Made by a program: the position numbers and the translations under genes
Assembly: GCA_034432155.1 (NCBI GenBank)
Contig: DAOUCP010000066.1
Coordinates: 1 to 14,915 of the forward strand
Source: DAOUCP01 sp034432155
GTDB taxonomy: Bacteria; Chloroflexota; Anaerolineae; Epilineales; Epilineaceae
DNA: 14,915 bases
Direction: 5' to 3'
The notes under the pieces: generated by a model
The model's database searches: none
What the model was told of the DNA's origin: nothing
What the model saw: only the letters and a program-made list of their open reading frames with translations
In this document: positions 6,021 to 12,226 of the stretch, piece after piece
Numbering within the stretch: the first letter of the stretch is position 1
Layout: the number at the start of each line of letters is the position of its first letter

Positions 6021-7922
6021 TCACTTCACCCACACCGGATCCCAGTCGTTGAAGCGGCTCGGAGCCAGGGGCTGTTGCTGACTGCCATCCGATTGCATGA
6101 CATACAGCTGCTTGCGTCCCTCCCGGTTGGACCAGAAGACGATCTTCGAGCCATCTGGCGACCAGGAGGGGTGTTTGTCCCACTCCCACAGGTTGCTCGT
6201 CAGGCGGGTGTTCTGCGTGCCATCGGAGCGCACCTTGAAGATCTCGTCGCCGCCAGCCATCTGCGACACATAGGCAATCCACGCACCATCGGGCGATAGG
6301 ACGGGATCGTAGTGGATGAAGCCTGGCTCGGTCACTTCGCGCCCCCTGCTAGTGACGCCTTCTCCGACAACGACTTGCGAGCAGCGCCGCGCCGGATCGC
6401 CCGGTACAAGGACTTTGCCTCTCAGATCCACGACCGGCGTCGCTCCGGTACCACAAGGCACCTCCATGACCGAGACCGTTAGCCCGGCACGGCTCAGGTC
6501 CGCCTGCCTGGCCAACTCGTACGGCCAGCTTCGGGTCACCTGGCCCACCCGTCCGCCAGCGGGGTCGCAGACCATGAGGCTCGTCTGACCGAAACGGTCC
6601 GACAAGAAGAGCACCATGCCCTTCAGGCGCTCGTAGTCGGCGACGGGATAGGGCGTGGGCGTCGCAGTGGCAGGGGCCTCGGTCGGCTCGGCCACCCATA
6701 CGACGAGCGGCACGATAGTCGGCTCGCCAGGGCGCGGCCCGGGCGTCGGTGGCGGTGGCACATAGGCGACGCGCAGCACGGGACGCTGGCCGAACCCCTC
6801 CCCGTAGCCCGTATCCCATGCGAATAGGTTGTCCCCACTGCCAACGGCGCCGCGCAAGCGAAAGGCAACCTTGCCTTGCGCCAAACGCTCGGCAAGGACG
6901 GCCAGGGCCGCCTCCGAGAAAGGCAGAAGGTTGACCCGACGCGGTGCCATGTCCGAAGGTGCGAGCTGCCAGGATACGTTCGCCCGACGCGCCGAGGCCG
7001 TCTTCAGCGTCGTGTAGGTCAGCTTGTCCCAGACATCGGCGGCTTCGGGGTCCAGCATCTCCACATACCAGACCCCGCTGCCTCCCAGCCGCTCATCCGA
7101 GAGGCCGGTCAATTCGAGCGCCGCGTAGCTGATGCGCGAGCCGGGGGGCAGCCGCTTCAGAGAGATGAGAATCCCGCCAACATACTCGATGCCTTCGAAG
7201 CGACCGACATTCAGATTGCGATCGCCGAACGCCGGCAGCTTGTCGGCAGCATTGAAGGATCCTACGCCTCGCTCGGCCGGCGTGAGAGCGGCCACCATCC
7301 CTCCCGGCTGGGGGGTTGGCGCGGGCGCCGTTTCCAGCGGTCCGAGACCAGCCCGCGTCGGCCGCGGCGTCGCCGTGGGCGGCGGCGTCGCCGTCGTCGT
7401 CGCCGTGGCCATCAGGGCGAGGGCGCGTTCGCGGATCTCGATCTGGGGGGTCGGCAGAGACGGCGGCTCGCCGAACGGCGCCCCCATCCACGCGAAGTAG
7501 CCAATGATGGCCAGGAGCAAGACCGCCACACCCAGGAGTACCCACTCGTCGCCGGACAGCGCTGCCAGTCGGCCGCGCTGGGCAGCCAACCGTGCTGCCA
7601 GGGCACGACTCCAGGCCCCAGGCGGGCCGGCCGCCGCCCCATCGGGGGGCCTGGCCGGTCGGTCGAAGGCCGTCGCGTCCGTCTCGGGTAGGGCAGCAGG
7701 AAGGTCCGCGACTTCGCCGGGTGGCAGCTCGCCGCTCTCGCCGGTCAGGTGGGCAACGAAGACCGGGCACGACCGATACGGCCCCAAGCAGAACTCCGCC
7801 TGCCTGGCCTCCTCGACGTGCCGCGCCGGCACCGTGGCATAACAGCAGTGGCTTCGGTGGACGCCGATGTAATGCGTGGCCCGGTCGCGATCCGTGCCCA
7901 GGTGGGGGCAAGGCCCCTCCAT
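6021..7922 (-). CDS. Membrane-anchored TolB-like (PD40) propeller protein with N-terminal Cys-cluster domain
   Basis: A 633-residue protein in five parts. (1) Residues 1-55 hold C5-P-H-L-G, C26-C27, C45-L and C52-P, a spacing I recall at the N-termini of various Chloroflexota proteins; it may bind metal. (2) A hydrophilic linker precedes one TM helix, about 127-146. (3) A Thr/Pro linker spans 171-207. (4) Residues 225-388 form a beta-rich domain resembling DNRLRE-type stalk modules (LKRLPPGSRISYAALELTGL at 255-274). (5) A second Pro/Thr linker at 389-427 leads to a short propeller at 428-633 with PD40 motifs LSPDGAWIAYVS (542-553) and WSPDGSKIVFWS (587-598). The expected topology is Cys domain in the cytoplasm and propeller outside. 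It lies between the chain-length kinase and sugar-modification genes, so a surface-glycan role is plausible. Function is unknown. The start has AGAGGAG about 11 nt upstream. Confidence 0.82.
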   Translation of the reverse strand: MEGPCPHLGTDRDRATHYIGVHRSHCCYATVPARHVEEARQAEFCLGPYRSCPVFVAHLTGESGELPPGEVADLPAALPETDATAFDRPARPPDGAAAGPPGAWSRALAARLAAQRGRLAALSGDEWVLLGVAVLLLAIIGYFAWMGAPFGEPPSLPTPQIEIRERALALMATATTTATPPPTATPRPTRAGLGPLETAPAPTPQPGGMVAALTPAERGVGSFNAADKLPAFGDRNLNVGRFEGIEYVGGILISLKRLPPGSRISYAALELTGLSDERLGGSGVWYVEMLDPEAADVWDKLTYTTLKTASARRANVSWQLAPSDMAPRRVNLLPFSEAALAVLAERLAQGKVAFRLRGAVGSGDNLFAWDTGYGEGFGQRPVLRVAYVPPPPTPGPRPGEPTIVPLVVWVAEPTEAPATATPTPYPVADYERLKGMVLFLSDRFGQTSLMVCDPAGGRVGQVTRSWPYELARQADLSRAGLTVSVMEVPCGTGATPVVDLRGKVLVPGDPARRCSQVVVGEGVTSRGREVTEPGFIHYDPVLSPDGAWIAYVSQMAGGDEIFKVRSDGTQNTRLTSNLWEWDKHPSWSPDGSKIVFWSNREGRKQLYVMQSDGSQQQPLAPSRFNDWDPVWVK

Positions 7923-7927
7923 CAGCG

Positions 7928-7960
7928 ATGGCTCTCCTCTCGCCGCCGGCGCGCAGCCAT
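7928..7960 (-). other. Inverted repeat enclosing the ribosome binding site of the TolB-like gene
   Basis: In the 48-nt gap between the BY-kinase stop and the TolB-like ATG, perfect 6-bp arms ATGGCT (7928-7933) and AGCCAT (7955-7960) enclose a 21-nt GC-rich loop. In the transcript the loop includes the purine-rich AGAGGAG that probably serves as ribosome binding site. If folded, the hairpin could dampen translation of the propeller protein. The stem is short and may be coincidental. Confidence 0.25.
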
Positions 7961-7970
7961 GAGCTTCCTA

Positions 7971-9713
7971 TCACCCGAGTGCCGAGCGAAGGTCGTCAAT
8001 CACGCGCCGAAGCGGCGTGCGGTGGCGACGATGCCGGTGTACGGTGCGCTTCTCGACGACGGGCTCGGCATCGCTTTCCCCTGCTGCCACTGTCTCCCGT
8101 TCGCGTTCCCGCCCGTCGCCGTAGTAATAATAGTAGCCATACTTGCTATAATAGTAGTACTTTGTGTAGTAGTACGAACCCACGCGCGATCGATCAAGGT
8201 CGTTGATCACCACACCAAGGGGTTTTACGCCAACTGCCTCCAGAGCCTCCACGGCAGAGCGCGCCGCGCCGGTACGGGTCACGCCGGACTGACAGACCAC
8301 CACCGTCCCGCCCGTCATGCCGGCCAGGATCGCCGCGTCCGCCACCAGAAGCACCGGCGGACTGTCCAAGATCAGGAAGTCCGTGCTCTCGGTCAGCGCT
8401 CTGAGGAGGTCGGTCATGCGCTTGGAGCGCAGAACTTCGGCTGGATTGGGCGGCAACGGCCCCGACGTCAGAACGCGCAGGTCGGGCACGCTTTCGACGG
8501 TGCCCAGCACCTCCTCGAGTGCCAGGCCGGCATCCAGCAGCAACGAGGTCATGCCGACGCTGTTGGGCAGCTGAAAGATGCGGTGCTGCACCGGTCGCCG
8601 TAGATCGGCGTCCACCAAGATCACACGGCCGCTGGCCTGCGCCATGACCACGGCCAGATTGGCGGCCGTCACACTCTTGCCCTCGCCCGGATTGGGCGAT
8701 GTCACCAAGAGCGACTGGGTGCTGGACGACAGCAGGGAGAACTCGAGATTGGTGCGCAGCACGCGGTAGGCTTCGGCAACGGGCGAGCGAGGATGCCGGA
8801 GTGTCACCAGGGCGTCTCGGTACCGCCCGCTGTCCGCCATGTGCTCGATGGTCCCCAAGCCCGTGAGACCCAAGCGCTTGGCGGCGTCGGCGGTGGTCTT
8901 GACGGTGTCGTCCAGGTACTCGAGGCCAAGGACTGCCAGCAGGGCGAGCCCGAATCCCAGGGTGGCCGCCAAGAGCACATTCTGCCGGGCCCGCGGGCCT
9001 ACCAGCTCCCCCGGGGTCGCCCGTTCAATGACGACCAGCGAGTTGACTTCGCTCCCCTCCGTGCCCACGCGCAGCTGGGCATACTGCTGCTGCCAGGCAG
9101 CCTTCTTCTGCTCCAGCGCCGTCCGGCGGTTCTCCAGTTCGGCGATGGCCCGAGCGCTGGTCTCCAAGGTGATCCGGCTTTCGATGTCGGCAATCTCCTG
9201 GTCCGCAGTCTCGATGCTGGCGCGCAGTTGCTCGAGCTGGCCCGCCACGAACTCCTGTTCACCGGCACTCACATTCTGCGGAGTGGGGCTCTGCGCGATG
9301 AGCTGCTTCGCCACGGCATCGGCCAGAACCTGGGCTCGGACGGGATCGGTGGTGATCACTCGGATCTCGATGAACTGCGACCCCGGGACCTCCTTGGCCT
9401 GAACCATGCCACGCAACACTTGCCATGGCACCTGGAGGTCCAACTCGTTCACCACGCCTTGCAGCACGGGTGCGCGTGTGGCCATCCGGGCATACACTCC
9501 GGCGAGCGTTTCGCTCAGATAGATGGCCTGGTAGTCCGGTGTTGGGTCCTGCGTTGCCCGACCGACCATCAACGTGGTCTGGGAGGCATACTGGCGGGGC
9601 ATGGCACGCGTAGCCAGCCAGGCTCCGACGGCAGCCACCAGGGTCGCGAGGACAAACAGCCATAACCACTTGCGGGCCATGGCGACAAGTTCACCGAGAT
9701 CGTATTGACTCAT
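7971..9713 (-). CDS. Polysaccharide co-polymerase/tyrosine autokinase (Wzz + BY-kinase fusion)
   Basis: A 580-residue inner-membrane protein that regulates chain length and autophosphorylates on tyrosine. The Wzz part has TM1 about 16-36, an extracytoplasmic region with coiled coil about 153-215 and TM2 about 246-264. The kinase part has the oligomerisation motif EAYRVLR (314-320), Walker A SPNPGEGKS (339-347, Lys346), Walker A' ILVDADLRRP (365-374) and Walker B FLILDSPP (446-453). The Tyr cluster at 514-531 contains 13 tyrosines. Unusually, about 49 residues follow it, acidic/polar then strongly basic (HRHRRHR at 559-565). Start is ATG 9713, with GGAAGGG about 8 nt upstream; a GTG-type extension to 9755 is less likely. 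The gene lies 72 nt after the priming transferase, and that gap holds a strong hairpin. Both fused halves are intact. Confidence 0.95.
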   Translation of the reverse strand: MSQYDLGELVAMARKWLWLFVLATLVAAVGAWLATRAMPRQYASQTTLMVGRATQDPTPDYQAIYLSETLAGVYARMATRAPVLQGVVNELDLQVPWQVLRGMVQAKEVPGSQFIEIRVITTDPVRAQVLADAVAKQLIAQSPTPQNVSAGEQEFVAGQLEQLRASIETADQEIADIESRITLETSARAIAELENRRTALEQKKAAWQQQYAQLRVGTEGSEVNSLVVIERATPGELVGPRARQNVLLAATLGFGLALLAVLGLEYLDDTVKTTADAAKRLGLTGLGTIEHMADSGRYRDALVTLRHPRSPVAEAYRVLRTNLEFSLLSSSTQSLLVTSPNPGEGKSVTAANLAVVMAQASGRVILVDADLRRPVQHRIFQLPNSVGMTSLLLDAGLALEEVLGTVESVPDLRVLTSGPLPPNPAEVLRSKRMTDLLRALTESTDFLILDSPPVLLVADAAILAGMTGGTVVVCQSGVTRTGAARSAVEALEAVGVKPLGVVINDLDRSRVGSYYYTKYYYYSKYGYYYYYGDGRERERETVAAGESDAEPVVEKRTVHRHRRHRTPLRRVIDDLRSALG

Positions 9714-9740
9714 CCTCGCACCCTTCCGTACTTCCCTCGT

Positions 9741-9774
9741 CCGCGCTGCAGCCACCCTCCTGGCGTGCAGGCGG
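9741..9774 (-). other. Imperfect 13-bp hairpin between sugar transferase and BY-kinase genes
   Basis: The 72-nt gap contains arms that pair over 13 bases: CCGC (9741-9744) with GCGG (9771-9774), CTGCA (9746-9750) with TGCAG (9766-9770), and GCCA (9751-9754) with TGGC (9761-9764). Single unpaired bases are at 9745 and 9765, and the 6-nt loop is at 9755-9760. In the minus-strand transcript the loop reads GGAGGG. No U-run follows on the minus strand, so it is not a canonical intrinsic terminator. It could be an attenuator, an mRNA processing or stability element, or a protein-binding site. Confidence 0.5.
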
Positions 9775-9785
9775 CAGGTTCGAAC

Positions 9786-11267
9786 TCATCGCGCGCCGCG
9801 GCCGTGCATCACAGCCGGAATCGTTTGATACAGAATCTGCAGATCGAGCCAGATGGTCCAGTTGCGAATGTAGAACATGTCCAGGCGAACGCGCTCCTCG
9901 TAGCTCACGTCGGAGCGCCCGCTCACCTGCCACAGGCCGGTCATCCCTGGTTTCACTGTCAGCAGATTCAGGTCCCACCGGCCATACTTCGCCTGCTCTG
10001 CTGGCGTGATCATTCTAGGTCCGACGACACTCATCTGACCACGAAGCACGTTGTACAATTGCGGCAGCTCGTCCAGGCTGAGTCGCCGCAAGAACCGACC
10101 CACGCGGGTGATGCGGGGATCCTCCTGCAGTTTGTGGTTGCGCGCCAGCTCGGCCTGCAAGTCCGGCCGCTGGGCCAGAATCGCATCGCCATCCACGTAC
10201 ATCGTCCGAAACTTGAGGGCGTCGAACTCGTTCCCACCCAGGCCGAGGACCCGTCGCCGGTGCAAGATCGGTCCCGGCGAATCGAGTCGGATGAGGAGCG
10301 CGATCAGCAGGCAGAGCGGTGCCGCGAAGACCGCCGCCGGCACGGCAATGCCATAGTCCAGTAGGAACTTGAGGATGCGGTCGATACCGGAAAGGCGCGT
10401 CGGCCGGACATGGATGAGCGGCACGTACGCGACTTCCTTGACGTCCAAGCCAGTGGTCACCGCCTCAAACAGGCCACCGGCGAGACGCATTCGGACGTCC
10501 GATCGCCCCGCAAGCCGACGGAAGAGGTCCACCAGATCGGCCCGCGAGACCTCACCCGTGGCGACCACAATCTCGCGGATCCCGTTGGACTCCACCAACG
10601 CCTCCAACTCAACCAGGCTACCGATCACCGGTAGCCCACCTGCCCGGCTAGCGCCACTGGCGCCAGCCGCGGGGCTCACCAGGCCACGCACGTCCAACCC
10701 CGACAGGCGATGGGCGGTCAGCTGCTCGGCCAATGCAGCCGCCTCCGCGCCGTTGCCCACGATCACCGTCGGACGCAAGAACCAGCCGCGATCCCGCATG
10801 GAGTAAACTGCGCGCCGCAGCCGAAAGCGCTCCAGCGTCACGAAGGAAAAGGCAAGACCCCAGGCCAAGAGCAGCCAGCCGCGGGCGACAATGAAGTGGG
10901 GAGCGAGGAAGGTGGCGGTGATCACCAAGAGAGCACCCGCGGCCAAGGCGTTGAAGACGAGCGCGTATTCCCGCGTGCCACCCAGCAGATTGCGCTCATC
11001 GTAGAGCCCGAAAAGCCAGAAGAAGATCAGCCAGATCGCGCCAACGGCCAGGGCCAGACGGGCATACCAGTCTGGTCGGCTGCTGCCGAAGACGTCGAAA
11101 ACGGTCAAGTTCGAGTGGAAACGCAACCAATAGGCAGTGGCCAGGGCGCCCGCAACCGTGATACCGTCAGCAGCGACGAGTAGCCACTGCAGGAGCTGCT
11201 CCTGCCGCGCCAGACTCAGCGGGGGCGCCGAGCCTTGCCGTTGCGCCTGTCGGACCTGTCCCCTCAC
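9786..11267 (-). CDS. Exopolysaccharide polyprenyl-phosphate sugar-1-phosphate transferase (WbaP/CpsE-like)
   Basis: A 493-residue membrane protein that primes glycan assembly by moving a sugar 1-phosphate from a nucleotide sugar onto undecaprenyl phosphate. Four TM helices lie at about 26-48, 68-88, 104-124 and 128-145. A Rossmann-like domain follows from VIVGNG (168-173) to about 290, then the membrane-associated helix at 300-328, and the catalytic domain. Catalytic-domain motifs: KFRTM (352-356), DPRITRVGRFLRRLSLDELPQL (383-404, with the Asp399-Glu400 dyad), VVGPR (414-418), KPGMTGLWQVSGRS (439-452) and DMFYIRNW (463-470). I chose GTG 11267 as start: GGGAGG lies 4 nt upstream and it overlaps the previous stop (GTGA). 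An ATG at 11324 would add 19 unconvincing residues and a 61-nt overlap. The family call is secure; the sugar, often glucose, galactose or a diNAc sugar, is unknown. Confidence 0.95.
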   Translation of the reverse strand: MRGQVRQAQRQGSAPPLSLARQEQLLQWLLVAADGITVAGALATAYWLRFHSNLTVFDVFGSSRPDWYARLALAVGAIWLIFFWLFGLYDERNLLGGTREYALVFNALAAGALLVITATFLAPHFIVARGWLLLAWGLAFSFVTLERFRLRRAVYSMRDRGWFLRPTVIVGNGAEAAALAEQLTAHRLSGLDVRGLVSPAAGASGASRAGGLPVIGSLVELEALVESNGIREIVVATGEVSRADLVDLFRRLAGRSDVRMRLAGGLFEAVTTGLDVKEVAYVPLIHVRPTRLSGIDRILKFLLDYGIAVPAAVFAAPLCLLIALLIRLDSPGPILHRRRVLGLGGNEFDALKFRTMYVDGDAILAQRPDLQAELARNHKLQEDPRITRVGRFLRRLSLDELPQLYNVLRGQMSVVGPRMITPAEQAKYGRWDLNLLTVKPGMTGLWQVSGRSDVSYEERVRLDMFYIRNWTIWLDLQILYQTIPAVMHGRGAR

Positions 11268-11971
11268 GCAGCCTCCCGCCGCCGCGTCGCTCGAAGGAAC
11301 ACCAGACCGCGGAGCAACGGCCACCCCGCAACACTGTCACGAGAGCCATAGAGACCGGCGTTGTAGACGAAAGGGAGCACCCAGTCGTCCAGCAGTCCGG
11401 CAAAGAGCACGCCCAGCAGGCCCGGCAACCAGCCGGATTGCCAGCCGCCTGCCGTGTGCGCCGATAGCAGGATCAGGGCAATCGCCGCCAGTGCGAAGAT
11501 GACCCGTCGCGGAGCAGCCAGAAGCGCCAGCCCGGCAACGACGGTCAGGACGAGCCAGGGCAGATTGGCCTCGCTGGGGCGCAAACAGATCCGACGAGCG
11601 ACCGCCATGCGCAGCCACCAGACCCCGGTCATGGCCGCCACGCCGAGCAAGGCCACGTTGATGGCCGAAGCGGTACCTGTGCCGATCTCGAATGGCACGC
11701 AGGCCAACGCCAGAAGCAAGGCCGGCAACGCCAGCTCGGCCCGCAGCCACACCACCGCCGCCGCAATCGTGGCGTAGGGCAGCAGGGACAGAACCTCCGA
11801 GGCGTGGTTGCCGGCCCAGACCGAGGCGGGCAAGACGACGAGAGCTGCCAGCAGGCGATGGTGGCGACCGTCGCGCGCCAGGGTCATGAGTGCTGGCCTT
11901 AGGGTGCTCAGGAAGCCCCACACCGCCTGCAGTGGCGGTCTCATCGGGCGTTCCACCGTCCGCGTAGTCAC
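11264..11971 (-). CDS. Membrane protein resembling the N-terminal half of an O-antigen ligase; Wzy_C part absent
   Basis: A 235-residue polytopic protein with about six hydrophobic segments (41-52, 62-76, 80-93, 104-119, 138-152, 157-170, 183-204). VPFEIGTGTASAINVALLG (92-110) and LPFVYNAGLYGSRDSVAGW (199-217) are phrases I associate with O-antigen-ligase-family proteins of Chloroflexota, but the SQSRG and HAHN regions needed for a complete Wzy_C domain are missing. The next gene starts on the stop codon (GTGA), so no fragment of the missing half follows. It could be a truncated paralogue, a distinct accessory protein, or an inactive remnant kept in frame. It is the first gene of the leftward operon, facing a divergent gene. 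The start is uncertain: GTG 11971, or ATG 11944 with a weak GGTGGAA ribosome site about 6 nt upstream. Confidence 0.72.
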   Translation of the reverse strand: MTTRTVERPMRPPLQAVWGFLSTLRPALMTLARDGRHHRLLAALVVLPASVWAGNHASEVLSLLPYATIAAAVVWLRAELALPALLLALACVPFEIGTGTASAINVALLGVAAMTGVWWLRMAVARRICLRPSEANLPWLVLTVVAGLALLAAPRRVIFALAAIALILLSAHTAGGWQSGWLPGLLGVLFAGLLDDWVLPFVYNAGLYGSRDSVAGWPLLRGLVFLRATRRREAA

Positions 11972-12019
11972 CGTCCGTCATCCAATGTCGAGGCGGTGGT
12001 CTTGCTGGAACCGCTGCGA

Positions 12020-12029
12020 GCCTCGAGGC
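12020..12029. promoter_or_regulatory. 10-bp perfect palindrome in operon leader
   Basis: GCCTCGAGGC is a perfect 10-bp palindrome between the candidate minus-strand promoter and the first operon gene, at about +17 to +26 of the predicted transcript. This is an operator-like position, but one short GC-rich palindrome can occur by chance. Confidence 0.2.
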
Positions 12030-12052
12030 GTGGCTGACCCATTCGCGGATGC

Positions 12053-12082
12053 ATCCCAACCTTTGATTAAACGTCGCGTCAA
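12053..12082 (-). promoter_or_regulatory. Candidate promoter for the polysaccharide operon
   Basis: On the minus strand, TTGACG (12082-12077, five of six matches to TTGACA) is followed after 18 nt by TGGGAT (12058-12053, three of six matches to TATAAT). The spacer contains the AT-rich patch TTTAATCAAA, which stands out in this GC-rich intergenic region. The predicted transcription start is near 12046, giving a 75- to 100-nt leader. The -35 is good and the -10 is weak; an alternative sigma factor or an activator would be needed if it is real. Confidence 0.3.
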
Positions 12083-12130
12083 CCCCTTGGATACGGATGG
12101 GGACCGATCGCCAGGCTCTTCGCGTCCTCG

Positions 12131-12150
12131 GCGCCATCTCTTGCTGGCGC
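12131..12150. promoter_or_regulatory. 6-bp inverted repeat in the divergent intergenic region
   Basis: GCGCCA (12131-12136) and TGGCGC (12145-12150) are perfect inverted arms around an 8-nt spacer, 76 nt upstream of the propeller-gene ATG and on the far side of the operon promoter. The size suits a dimeric repressor or activator site serving both directions, or a small RNA hairpin. A GCGCGCGC run follows immediately and makes chance pairing more likely. Confidence 0.25.
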
Positions 12151-12211
12151 GCGCGCCCAAGCCTGAGGTAGGACCTGACGACCAGCCTGGATTGCCAGTC
12201 GCCAGCCGGAC

Positions 12212-12217
12212 TATCAT
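12212..12217 (+). promoter_or_regulatory. Candidate -10 element close to the propeller-gene start
   Basis: TATCAT matches TATAAT at five of six positions and ends 9 nt before the ATG at 12227. Transcription would then begin about 3 nt before the start codon, giving a leaderless or nearly leaderless message, which agrees with the lack of any Shine-Dalgarno there. The best -35-like hexamer, TTGCCA at 12192-12197, has a spacer of only 14 nt, which is too short for a standard promoter. Confidence 0.2.
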
Positions 12218-12226
12218 GTACCCGCC

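Noticed and set aside
6876..7691. 271-residue open frame on the plus strand opposite the TolB-like gene
   Set aside because: Contains long Arg runs produced by reading the Thr/Pro linker codons in antisense; no domain or ribosome site supports it.
8120..8174. AT-rich TAC/TAT tract considered as a microsatellite or inserted DNA
   Set aside because: It encodes the tyrosine cluster of the BY-kinase in frame, with mixed codons and Thr, Lys, Ser and Gly interruptions typical of such clusters.
11264..11971. Full-length O-antigen ligase broken by a frameshift at its C-terminal end
   Set aside because: The stop is immediately followed, with a 4-nt overlap and a good ribosome site, by an intact sugar transferase; no Wzy_C-like fragment is visible in other frames nearby. 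A deletion remains possible.
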